A DNA stretch of 64,000 nt. Origin: Calidifontibacter indicus. Its GTDB lineage: Bacteria; Actinomycetota; Actinomycetes; Actinomycetales; Dermatophilaceae. A model generated the notes under the pieces. It was not told the DNA's origin and made no database searches. It saw only the letters and a list, made by a program, of their open reading frames with translations. The translations under genes and the position numbers were made by a program. This document shows positions 16,949-24,610 of the stretch, one piece after another (the stretch's first letter is position 1; each line of letters opens with the position of its first letter). The DNA is taken from positions 3,162,001-3,226,000 of the forward strand of contig NZ_QTUA01000001.1 of assembly GCF_003386865.1 (NCBI RefSeq), written 5' to 3'.

Positions 16949-18250
16949 TCACCAGAGGTTCATGCTGCGTTCGAAAATGGCGGCGATGTCGTCCTCGGTG
17001 ACCTTTTTCGGCGCGGTCGCCAGCAGCCGCTGCTGCTTCATCGTGCCGTCGACGAGGTCGGCGATGTCGCCGCTGTCGTAGCCCACGGCGCCGCACCCGT
17101 TGGGGATCTCGATGTCGCGCATCAGGTCGATCAGCACGGTCGGCAGCAACTCGGCGTCAGCCACGCCGTCGTAGCTCTTGTCGGCGCCGGCCGCGAGCAG
17201 TCGCGCCGCGTGCAGGTGCCGCTCCGGTGCCGCGTCGAAGGTGAACCTGAAGGCCTCGGGCGCGGTCAGCGACACCGACATGCCGTGCGGGATCATCGCT
17301 TCGTCCTGGGGGTAGTCCTTGGGGTGGAAGTCCTTGACGCGTCCGGCGATCGGGTAGGCGTTGGCGTGCGGGATGTGCACGCCGGCATTGCCGAATCCCA
17401 TGCCGGCGAAGGTGGCGGCGAGCGCCATGTCGCCACGGGCGTCGAGGTTGTCGCCCTCGCGCACGGCCACCCGGAAGGCACCGGCGAGCAAGGTCATCGC
17501 CTTCTCCGACCACATGTCGGCGATCGGGTTCGAGCCGCAGTAGGGCACCCGCTCCTGCGGCTGCTTGTGCTCGTAGGAGGTGTAGGGGCGCGCGGTGTAC
17601 GACTCCAGCGCGTGACACAGGATGTCCATGCCGGACGCAGCGGTGACCCCGGACGGCTGGGTGAGGGTGACGACCGGGTCGATGACCGCCATCGTCGGCC
17701 GCAACCGGGCGTGGCTGATGCCGGTCTTGACCTTGAGTGACAGCACGTCGAGCACACAGATGGTGGTGCTCTCCGAGCCGGTGCCGGTGGTGGTCGGCAC
17801 GGCAACCAGTGGCTTGAGCGGCTTCTGCGGCGCCCTGCCCCCACCGACCGGCGCGTTGATGTAGTCCATCAACTCACCCTCGTTGGAAGTCAGCAGGTTG
17901 ATCGCCTTCGCGGTGTCGATGCTAGAGCCGCCACCGACCGCGACGAAGGCATCCCACGGGCCGTTCTGCCGGCCGTAATCGACGGCCTCCCGCAACGAGT
18001 CGTCGGTCGGTTCGACATGCGAGCCTTCGAAGACGACCGCCTCGATGCCGAAGGAGCTCATCTGGTCGGCCACCCGCTGGGCGACACCCGCCCGGGCGAC
18101 GCCGGGGTCGGTCACCACGAGCACCCGGCGCGCGCCGGTGAGGCTCAGGTCGTAGCCGATCTCGTCGGCGGCACCGGCGCCGAACTTCAGCTGCGGCGCT
18201 CCGTAGGTGAAGACGGTTTCCGCATTCTGCGGCGGGTCGAGCTTGCTCAT
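16949..18250 (-). CDS. Iron-type alcohol dehydrogenase, hydroxyacid-oxoacid transhydrogenase family
   Basis: This 433-aa group III (iron-dependent) alcohol dehydrogenase most resembles hydroxyacid-oxoacid transhydrogenase (ADHFE1-like). That enzyme passes hydride between a 4-hydroxy acid such as 4-hydroxybutyrate and 2-oxoglutarate. Visible features are the NAD loop AVGGGSSIDTAKAINL, TTTGTGSESTT, the metal ligands Asp and His in GMDILCHALE, His in HIPHANAYP and His in MIPHGMSVSL. The ATG at 18250 overlaps the regulator stop by one base (TGATG), with AAGGAAAGG upstream. The substrate is inferred from the family only. The gene lies in one operon with its presumed regulator. Confidence 0.87.
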   Translation of the reverse strand: MSKLDPPQNAETVFTYGAPQLKFGAGAADEIGYDLSLTGARRVLVVTDPGVARAGVAQRVADQMSSFGIEAVVFEGSHVEPTDDSLREAVDYGRQNGPWDAFVAVGGGSSIDTAKAINLLTSNEGELMDYINAPVGGGRAPQKPLKPLVAVPTTTGTGSESTTICVLDVLSLKVKTGISHARLRPTMAVIDPVVTLTQPSGVTAASGMDILCHALESYTARPYTSYEHKQPQERVPYCGSNPIADMWSEKAMTLLAGAFRVAVREGDNLDARGDMALAATFAGMGFGNAGVHIPHANAYPIAGRVKDFHPKDYPQDEAMIPHGMSVSLTAPEAFRFTFDAAPERHLHAARLLAAGADKSYDGVADAELLPTVLIDLMRDIEIPNGCGAVGYDSGDIADLVDGTMKQQRLLATAPKKVTEDDIAAIFERSMNLW

Positions 18251-19164
18251 CACGAGGCCTTTCCTTCGGGAACTGGATTCTTGCGGGCGCGGGCACGCCC
18301 ATGGTCGTGGGCAGGCGGACAGGCACACATCGCGACCGCCGCGTCGGCATAGAGGACGGCGAGCCGGTCGGCATCGACGGCTCCGTCGGGGTCGAACCAT
18401 TGCGCAACCGAGGTGCACATCGTCGAGATCGCATTGCCGAGCATGACCACACGGGTGCCGGCGTCGGGCAGATCGCCCACCAACGCGGCGATGTCGTCAT
18501 ACAACATCTGTTGAATACGCTTGCGGGAGAGGACGATTCGGTCCTTGTCCTCCCCTGGCTCAAACGACCGCATCTCGCTCGCGCCGACGAACGCCGGGCC
18601 GGGGCGGCGAGCATGGAAGAGCGCCAGACACTCGACGGTGATCCGCAACCGCTCGACGTCGCCGGTCACACCCGCCCGCACCGCCTCCAACCGCCAGGTG
18701 AGGTCGTCCATCGTGAGGTCGAGCAGCGCGACGAGCATCGCCAGCTTCGACGGATGGTAGTGGTACAGCCCGGGCACGCTGAGGCCGGCGGCATCGGCGA
18801 TCTCCCGAATCGAGGCACCGTGAAAACCCCTGCGGCAAAACACGATCATGGCGCCACGCAGGGCCGGGTCGACGGTGAGCTCGGCGAATTCGCGCCAGTC
18901 ACCCCGCGCCCCGGCGGAGGCGGACGCCGGTGCGCGACCGCCCTCGTCGGGCACAACGAGCAGCGCCTGCGGGGGCAGGTCGAGTTCCTGGGCGATGCCG
19001 CACAGCCGCTCGACCGACAGCGACGTCGTGCCGTTCTCGATCGCACTCAACGTGCCCGCACTGACCTCGAGCCGGGCTGCCAGGCCGCGCAGCGTCAGCC
19101 CTCGCCGCTCCCGGTGCATCCGGATCGACCGGCCCACCGGCGGCGGGTCGAAGGAAAGTGCCAT
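18250..19164 (-). CDS. XRE-TetR fusion transcriptional regulator
   Basis: The 304-aa product carries two DNA-binding heads. Residues 11-66 are an XRE/Cro-type helix-turn-helix (IRMHRERRGLTLRGLAARLE, then AGTLSAIENGTTSLSVERL). Residues 98-143 are a TetR helix-turn-helix (IVFCRRGFHGASIREIADAA, then LSVPGLYHYHPSKLAML), followed by a TetR ligand domain. It heads the operon with the transhydrogenase gene. The ATG at 19164 follows TAGGCT (19171-19176) by 6 nt, so it is leaderless-like. The divergent gap holds the inverted repeat CCGAGCG-AG-CGCTCGG, a likely binding site. The effector is probably a CoA thioester or related acid (inference). Confidence 0.88.
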   Translation of the reverse strand: MALSFDPPPVGRSIRMHRERRGLTLRGLAARLEVSAGTLSAIENGTTSLSVERLCGIAQELDLPPQALLVVPDEGGRAPASASAGARGDWREFAELTVDPALRGAMIVFCRRGFHGASIREIADAAGLSVPGLYHYHPSKLAMLVALLDLTMDDLTWRLEAVRAGVTGDVERLRITVECLALFHARRPGPAFVGASEMRSFEPGEDKDRIVLSRKRIQQMLYDDIAALVGDLPDAGTRVVMLGNAISTMCTSVAQWFDPDGAVDADRLAVLYADAAVAMCACPPAHDHGRARARKNPVPEGKAS

Positions 19165-19270
19165 GCGTTCAGCCTAGGCGAACAGTCGCGGTCGTGGAAC
19201 CCCCTCGAGTGACCGGCCGAACGTCCCGATCCACCGGGGAGTTCCCCGGAATGATTCGTGAGACCGCACC

Positions 19271-19306
19271 TTGACAGGCGCGATCCGTGCTGTGACTGTG
19301 GTCACA
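19271..19306 (+). promoter_or_regulatory. Cyclase promoter with CRP/GlxR-like palindrome
   Basis: TTGACA (19271-19276) is a consensus -35. GACTGT, 17 nt downstream (19294-19299), can serve as -10. It lies inside TGTGACTGTGGTCACA (19291-19306), a perfect inverted repeat that fits the TGTGA-N6-TCACA consensus of CRP/GlxR proteins. Confidence 0.65.
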
Positions 19307-19322
19307 CATCGATCAATCTCGC

Positions 19323-19338
19323 CCGAGCGAGCGCTCGG
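19323..19338. promoter_or_regulatory. TetR-type operator CCGAGCG-AG-CGCTCGG
   Basis: A perfect 7+2+7 inverted repeat lies 25 nt before the cyclase start, downstream of the presumed transcription start. It is the best candidate for binding by the divergently encoded XRE-TetR regulator. A similar site lies at 63693-63708. Confidence 0.68.
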
Positions 19339-19362
19339 TCGACCATTTGCGGAGGTGGAGTC

Positions 19363-20316
19363 ATGGCCGATGCCATCAGCCTGGAAGAACTGCTCAAGGA
19401 TGCGCCCTCGAACTGGGGCAAGTGGGGGCCGGACGACGAGGTCGGTTCGCTGAATTACCTCACCAGCCAGGAGGTGCTGCGCGGCATCGACTCGGTGAGC
19501 AAGGGTGAGGTGCACACGCTGCAGCGCCTGATCAACGACCCGAAGGGCGACCCCGTCTGGCCCGGCCGCGCGCCCGCCGAGCGCACGATGATCCTCGACG
19601 AATCCACCTGGGACAGCGACGACGCACCGCAGTTCCCGGGCGGCCTGCACTACGCCGACGACAAGATCAACGCGTTCCTGCAGGGCTCCACGCAGTACGA
19701 CGCGCTCGGCCACGTCTGGTACGGCGGCAAGCTCTGGAACGGCTACGACGCCCGCACCACGGTCGGCGGCATGGACAAGGCCAGCGTCGAGCCGATCGCG
19801 CAGCGCGGTGTGGTCGGGCGCGGCGTGCTGCTCGACATGGCCCGCTTCCGCGGCAAGGACGCACTCGACAAGGGCGAGACCTTCACCCACGAGGATCTGC
19901 TGGCCTGCGCCGAGCAGCAGGGCGTGACGATCGAGAAGCACGACATCCTCGTGATCCGCACCAACTTCCTGCAGCGCTTCTTCGAGGAGGGCGACGCCTT
20001 CTACGACGGCTTCAACGAGCCCGGCCTCGTGTACTCCCCCGAACTCGTGCAGTGGTTCCAGGACATGGAGATCCCCAACCTGGTCACCGATACGATCGCC
20101 AACGAGGTCACCACCGACCCCAACAACGGCGTCGCGCTCGTGCTGCACAACGCGCTCATGCGCAACCTAGGCGTCACGCTCACCGAGATCTGCGACCTCG
20201 AGACGCTCGCCGCATCCAGCGCCGACGACTCCCAGTACACCTTCCTGTACACCGCAGCACCGCTGAAGGTGCACCGCGCCACCGGTTCGCCGGTCAATCC
20301 CATCGCAATCAAGTGA
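19363..20316 (+). CDS. Cyclase-family (kynurenine formamidase-like) hydrolase
   Basis: The 317-aa product belongs to the cyclase superfamily (PF04199), metal-dependent hydrolases of amides or lactones such as N-formylkynurenine. The region around STQYDALGHVWYGG is the Q-x-D-A-L-x-H variant of the HGTHxDxPxH metal motif. A later His/Glu region supports the same fold. GGAGGTGGAG precedes the ATG at 19363, overruling an upstream in-frame start. The gene overlaps the acyl-CoA ligase by 4 nt (GTGA), so the products likely act in sequence: ring or amide opening, then CoA activation. The substrate is unknown. Confidence 0.85.
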   Translation: MADAISLEELLKDAPSNWGKWGPDDEVGSLNYLTSQEVLRGIDSVSKGEVHTLQRLINDPKGDPVWPGRAPAERTMILDESTWDSDDAPQFPGGLHYADDKINAFLQGSTQYDALGHVWYGGKLWNGYDARTTVGGMDKASVEPIAQRGVVGRGVLLDMARFRGKDALDKGETFTHEDLLACAEQQGVTIEKHDILVIRTNFLQRFFEEGDAFYDGFNEPGLVYSPELVQWFQDMEIPNLVTDTIANEVTTDPNNGVALVLHNALMRNLGVTLTEICDLETLAASSADDSQYTFLYTAAPLKVHRATGSPVNPIAIK

Positions 20317-21968
20317 CCGAGCAGACCTACCCCTGGGCGGCCCGCTACGAAGCCGGGCAACCGCTGCACATCGACCCCGTGCAGCCGGACATGCTGTCGC
20401 TGTGGCGGGCCGCCGTCGCGAACGATCCGAGTGCTGCGGCGATCCTGTACTTCGACCGCACCCTGTCGTGGCGGGAGATCGACGACCGCGCCGAGGCGCT
20501 TGCAAAACACCTGCAGGACAACGGATTCGGCGTCGGCGACCGGATGGCGCTCTACCTACAGAATCACCCGGCCTACGTCATCGGTCTGGTAGCTGCGTGG
20601 AAGGCGGGCGGCATCGCGGTGGCGATCAACCCGATGAGCAAGGCTCACGAACTCGAGTACCTGCTACCCGACTCCGGCGCCGTGGCGCTGCTGTGTCACG
20701 ACGACCTCTACACCGATGTGGCGGCGGCCGTCCTGGCCGGCGGCGCCACCGCGGTCAAGACCGTCGTAACGGTCAACCCACTCGACGAGCAGACCCGCGA
20801 CGACGAACGACTGTTCGCCGGCGTCCGCCGGAACACCACGCCCGAGGGAACGACGGCGCTGGCGGCGATCACCGCCGATGCCCCGGCGGGCAGGGTGGCC
20901 GAACACACGCCGGGGCCGGACGACGTCGCGGTGCTCACCTACACCTCCGGAACAACGGGCGTACCCAAGGGCGGCATGAACACCCACGCCAACCTTGCGT
21001 TCAACGGCACCACCTACGAACGGTGGACCCACCTGACCCGCGACGATCGGGTGCTCGGCGTCGCGCCGCTGTTCCACATCACCGGTCTGGTCGGTCACAT
21101 CTGCGCGGCGATCGTGGCGCAGTGTCCGCTGGTGCTCGGTTATCGGTTCGAGCCGAATGTCGTGCTCGACATCCTGCGCGAGCATCGTCCGACGTTCACC
21201 ATCGGATCGATCACCGTCTTCATCGCGTTGAGCTCCACCCCGGGGGTCAGCGCCGACGACTTCTCCTCGTTCCGGCTGATCTACTCCGGTGGTGCGCCCA
21301 TCGCACCGGCGGTCGCTGAACGGTTCGAGAAGCTCACCGGGCACTACATCCACAACGCGTACGGGCTCACCGAGACGAGTTCGCCGTCGCACCTCGTGCC
21401 GGCCGGGGCCCGCGCCCCGGTCGACCCCGACTCGGGCGCGCTGGCGGCAGGAGTTCCGGTGTACGACACCGTTGTTCGCATCCTCGATGAAAGTGGCAAC
21501 GAGCTGCCGGTCGGCGAGGTCGGTGAGATCTGCACCAGCGGCCCGCAGGTCATTCCGGGCTACTGGAACAAGCCGGACGCCACCGCGGAGTCGTTGCCCG
21601 GCGGCGAACTGCGCACCGGCGACGTCGGGTTCATGGACGCCGACGGCTGGTTCTACCTGGTCGACCGGAAGAAGGACATGATCAACGCGGCCGGTTACAA
21701 GGTGTGGCCGCGCGAGGTCGAGGACGTGCTCTACACCCACCCTGCGGTGCGCGAAGTCGCCGTCGTCGGCATCCCCGACGAATACCGCGGCGAGACGGTC
21801 AAGGCTTTCGTATCGCTGGCGCCGGGCGAGCAGGCCACGCCCGAGGAGTTAGTCGCGTTCTGCAAGGAACGGATGGCCGCCTACAAGTACCCGCGGCAGG
21901 TCGAAATGCTCGACGAACTGCCCAAGACCACCACCGGAAAGATCCTGCGCCGTCAGCTGCGCGGCTGA
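20313..21968 (+). CDS. Acyl-CoA ligase (AMP-forming, class I)
   Basis: The 551-aa enzyme activates a carboxylic acid with ATP and CoA. The conserved steps are visible: P-loop LTYTSGTTGVPKGGM, YGLTETSSP (A5), RTGDVGFMDADGWFYLVDR (A7-A8), the hinge after DRKKDMIN and the catalytic Lys in PKTTTGKILRRQL. The sequence reads as a medium- or long-chain fatty-acid or aryl-acid CoA ligase. The acid cannot be deduced. The GTG at 20313 sits within the cyclase stop. It is the last gene of the two-gene operon. Confidence 0.9.
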   Translation: MTEQTYPWAARYEAGQPLHIDPVQPDMLSLWRAAVANDPSAAAILYFDRTLSWREIDDRAEALAKHLQDNGFGVGDRMALYLQNHPAYVIGLVAAWKAGGIAVAINPMSKAHELEYLLPDSGAVALLCHDDLYTDVAAAVLAGGATAVKTVVTVNPLDEQTRDDERLFAGVRRNTTPEGTTALAAITADAPAGRVAEHTPGPDDVAVLTYTSGTTGVPKGGMNTHANLAFNGTTYERWTHLTRDDRVLGVAPLFHITGLVGHICAAIVAQCPLVLGYRFEPNVVLDILREHRPTFTIGSITVFIALSSTPGVSADDFSSFRLIYSGGAPIAPAVAERFEKLTGHYIHNAYGLTETSSPSHLVPAGARAPVDPDSGALAAGVPVYDTVVRILDESGNELPVGEVGEICTSGPQVIPGYWNKPDATAESLPGGELRTGDVGFMDADGWFYLVDRKKDMINAAGYKVWPREVEDVLYTHPAVREVAVVGIPDEYRGETVKAFVSLAPGEQATPEELVAFCKERMAAYKYPRQVEMLDELPKTTTGKILRRQLRG

Positions 21969-22019
21969 CACGAGGCTCACACGGGGCCGGCTCGCGGCCG
22001 GATCGGTAGAGTCGGCGCT

Positions 22020-22496
22020 GTGAAGGACGTGCGCGCTGCCCTCCCCCGGTCCGCCGTGAGCTGGCTGGTGGTCGACGACCGTCCCTGGCCGGTCTGGCAT
22101 GCCGTAGACGGCGAGCGGCTCTACGTGGTCAGCGGCAGCGGCGAGCAGGAGCTTCCGGTGCTGCCGCACGAGATCCAGGTGATCCTGCGCACCAAGGACA
22201 CCCACGCCCGGGTCGGGCCGGTGCCGGCGAAGGCTTTCCGGCTCCATCCCGGGGTGCCCGCCTGGGAGACCGCGATCACCGCATTGATGGCCGCCCGGCA
22301 GGGAGCACCCGGCGAGGCCGTGCTCGACCGCTGGAAGGCCAGCGCGTCGGTGTGGGCGATCGACGTCGACACCGACGCGCCACAGTCGCCGCCGGCGTCC
22401 GACGAACCCTCCGGCGCGCACCAACCGTGGCCCACCTCGGCGACCACCAACACGCGGTTGCCGCGCCACCTCGGTCGGCTGCGTCGGCGGGGCTGA
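22020..22496 (+). CDS. Conserved hypothetical protein (158 aa)
   Basis: The product is 158 aa with no signal or membrane segment. The first 110 residues look like an alternating beta-rich fold (SWLVVDDRPWPVWHAVDGER, then LYVVSGSGEQELPVL), reminiscent of small split-barrel proteins. The C-terminal 40 residues are Pro/Ser/Thr-rich and end in a basic RRRG tail. I cannot assign a function. The GTG at 22020 follows TAGAGT (22007-22012) by 7 nt, so it is leaderless-like. It precedes the MgtE-like gene, which has its own -10 box. Confidence 0.7.
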   Translation: MKDVRAALPRSAVSWLVVDDRPWPVWHAVDGERLYVVSGSGEQELPVLPHEIQVILRTKDTHARVGPVPAKAFRLHPGVPAWETAITALMAARQGAPGEAVLDRWKASASVWAIDVDTDAPQSPPASDEPSGAHQPWPTSATTNTRLPRHLGRLRRRG

Positions 22497-22540
22497 GCCG
22501 CGCACGCCGATCAACCACCGGGGCAATAGGCTGAATCCTC

Positions 22541-23869
22541 GTGAGCACCCGCATCTTCGTGTCGAGAATCGCCGGCCTGACCGTGCTCGACCCGTTGGGC
22601 GACCGGGTCGGTCTGGTGCGTGACGTCGTCGTCACCTTCACCGGACGCCACCCGCGCGCCATCGGGCTCGTCATCGAGGTGCCCGGCAAGAAACGCGTCT
22701 TCCTGCCGATGACCCGCGTGACGAACATCGACCCGGCCGCCGTGATCAGCACGGGCCTGGTCAACATGCGCCGGTTCGAGCAGCGAGCCACCGAAACCCT
22801 CGTGCTCGCCGAGATGTTCGACCGCCCGGTCACGGTCGTCGAGCCCGACCAGACCTATCCCGCCACGGTCGAGGACATCGCGATCGCCCGCAACGCCCGG
22901 CGCGACTGGGTGCTCGCGAAGGTCTATGTGCGGCAACAGAGTTCGCCCGAAGCATCGAGCCCTCGGGGCGTGTCGCGACTGATCCGGCGCCGGGCCGGCA
23001 AAACCACCCTCGTCGATCTCGATCAGGTGCAGGGTCTGCAGCGGGAGACCGAGGCGCAGAGCGCCGAGCGACTGCTGGAGACCTACGACGACCTGCGGGT
23101 CGCCGACCTCGCCGAGGTCATCCACGACCTCAACCCCAAGCGTCGGGCCGAGGTCGCCGCCGCGCTCGACGACGGCCGCCTCGCCGACATCCTCGAGGAA
23201 CTGCCCGAGGAGGACCAGGTCGAGATCATCGCCGGACTCGACACCAACCGCGCCGCCGACGTGCTCGAGGCGATGGAACCCGACGACGCCGCCGACCTGC
23301 TCGCCGACCTCCCACCCGACCAGGCCGAGACCCTGCTGCAGTTGATGGAGCCCGACGAGGCCGCGCCGCTGCGCCGGTTGATGACGTACGAGGAGAACAC
23401 CGCCGGCGGCATGATGACCACCGAGCCGGTGATCCTCGGCCCCGAGGCGACGATCGCCGAGGCGCTGGCGATGATCCGGCGCGAGGAACTCGCGCCGGCG
23501 CTGGCCTCGGCGGTGTTCGTCTGCCGGCCGCCGCTGGAGACCCCGACCGGACGCTTCATCGGTCTGGTGCACGCCCAGCGCCTGCTGCGCGAACCGCCGC
23601 ACACCTCCGTCGGCATGGCCGTCGACAAGACGATCGAGGCCATCCCGGTCGACGCCCGTCTCGACGAGGTCACCCGCACCCTCGCGACGTACAACCTCGT
23701 GGTGTTGCCGGTGGTCGACAGCGACGGCCTACTGCTCGGCGCGGTCAGCGTCGACGACGTGCTCGACCACATCCTCCCCGACGACTGGCGCGAGGGCAGG
23801 CACGACGTGCGCACACCGGGCGAGAGCCCGATCAGAGCAGCGATCGGCCGGGCGGGAGGCAAGTCATGA
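22541..23869 (+). CDS. Soluble MgtE-like protein: PRC-barrel, MgtE_N and CBS pair
   Basis: The 442-aa protein has the cytosolic parts of an MgtE magnesium channel but no membrane domain. Residues 1-90 resemble a PRC-barrel (LDPLGDRVGLVRDVVV). Residues about 170-290 form the MgtE_N superhelix, with the repeats ILEELPEEDQVEIIAGL and VLEAMEPDDAADLLADLP. Two CBS domains (about 295-430) follow. It may sense Mg2+ or nucleotides, perhaps for a separate membrane partner. The next gene, a DUF1003 membrane protein, overlaps by 4 nt (ATGA). The GTG at 22541 follows TAGGCT by 8 nt. Resembles Rv1232c. Confidence 0.86.
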   Translation: MSTRIFVSRIAGLTVLDPLGDRVGLVRDVVVTFTGRHPRAIGLVIEVPGKKRVFLPMTRVTNIDPAAVISTGLVNMRRFEQRATETLVLAEMFDRPVTVVEPDQTYPATVEDIAIARNARRDWVLAKVYVRQQSSPEASSPRGVSRLIRRRAGKTTLVDLDQVQGLQRETEAQSAERLLETYDDLRVADLAEVIHDLNPKRRAEVAAALDDGRLADILEELPEEDQVEIIAGLDTNRAADVLEAMEPDDAADLLADLPPDQAETLLQLMEPDEAAPLRRLMTYEENTAGGMMTTEPVILGPEATIAEALAMIRREELAPALASAVFVCRPPLETPTGRFIGLVHAQRLLREPPHTSVGMAVDKTIEAIPVDARLDEVTRTLATYNLVVLPVVDSDGLLLGAVSVDDVLDHILPDDWREGRHDVRTPGESPIRAAIGRAGGKS

Positions 23870-24501
23870 GCGAACGCACCGACCGCGGCGAGCGCACCGA
23901 CCGCAACGAGCGCCGGGAGGCGCGTGGCAGCGCCCGTCGCGACAGCGGCCGGCGTCTCGACCAGCCGCGCGAGCAACGCAAACGGTTGCTGCCGCGTCCG
24001 GGCGTCGACGCCGAACGGTTCGGCGTGCTGTCCGAGCAGTTCGCCCGCTTCATGGGCACGCCCACCTTCCTGATCTACATGACGGTGTTCGTGGCGCTGT
24101 GGCTGGCGTGGAACACCTTCATGCCGGCCGCCGCGCAGTTCGACCCGCGCGCGCTCAACTACACGCTGCTGACGCTGATCCTGTCGCTGCAGGCGTCGTA
24201 CGCCGCCCCGCTGATCCTGCTCGCGCAGAACCGCCAGGACGACCGTGACCGGGTGGCCCTCGAGCAAGACCGGAGCCGCGACGAACGCAACCTGGCCGAC
24301 ACCGAGTTCCTCACCCGCGAGGTCGCGTCGCTGCGACTTGCGTTGCGCGACACCGCAACCCGCGACTTCGTGCGCAGCGAACTGCGGAACCTGCTGGAGG
24401 AGATGGAGGAGCGCGGGGTGCTGGCGACGCCGAGCGAGGACGAGCCCAAGCCGCGCAAGAAGAAGGACAAGCAGCCCAAACCCGAGACGCCCAGGGCGTA
24501 G
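23866..24501 (+). CDS. DUF1003 membrane protein
   Basis: The 211-aa protein has a highly charged N terminus (about 40 residues of Arg/Glu/Asp). Two hydrophobic helices follow (about 65-85 and 102-125: MTVFVALWLAWNTFMPA and TLILSLQASYAAPLILLAQ). The C-terminal half is a charged coiled coil ending in a Lys/Pro-rich tail. The Q-N-R-Q-D-D-R-D-R motif after helix 2 is the DUF1003 hallmark. The ATG overlaps the MgtE-like stop, so the two are coupled; an accessory ion-transport or sensing role is inference. Confidence 0.86.
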   Translation: MSERTDRGERTDRNERREARGSARRDSGRRLDQPREQRKRLLPRPGVDAERFGVLSEQFARFMGTPTFLIYMTVFVALWLAWNTFMPAAAQFDPRALNYTLLTLILSLQASYAAPLILLAQNRQDDRDRVALEQDRSRDERNLADTEFLTREVASLRLALRDTATRDFVRSELRNLLEEMEERGVLATPSEDEPKPRKKKDKQPKPETPRA

Positions 24502-24576
24502 TCGGCGGCGCGGGCCGCGCAGCGAGCCCGGCAGGAGCCGGCCGGTGTGCCCGAGGTGTACGCACCGGCCGCGTCC

Positions 24577-24603
24577 GGGTGACCGCGGTCACCCACCTAC
24601 CAT
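24577..24603 (+). promoter_or_regulatory. 18-bp palindrome and -10 box of mrp
   Basis: GGGTGACCGCGGTCACCC (24577-24594) is a perfect palindrome whose core GTGA-N6-TCAC fits CRP/GlxR sites. TACCAT (24598-24603) follows as the -10 box, 7 nt before the ATG at 24611. The palindrome is centred near -25, a position that favours repression. Confidence 0.58.
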
Positions 24604-24610
24604 GGAGAGC

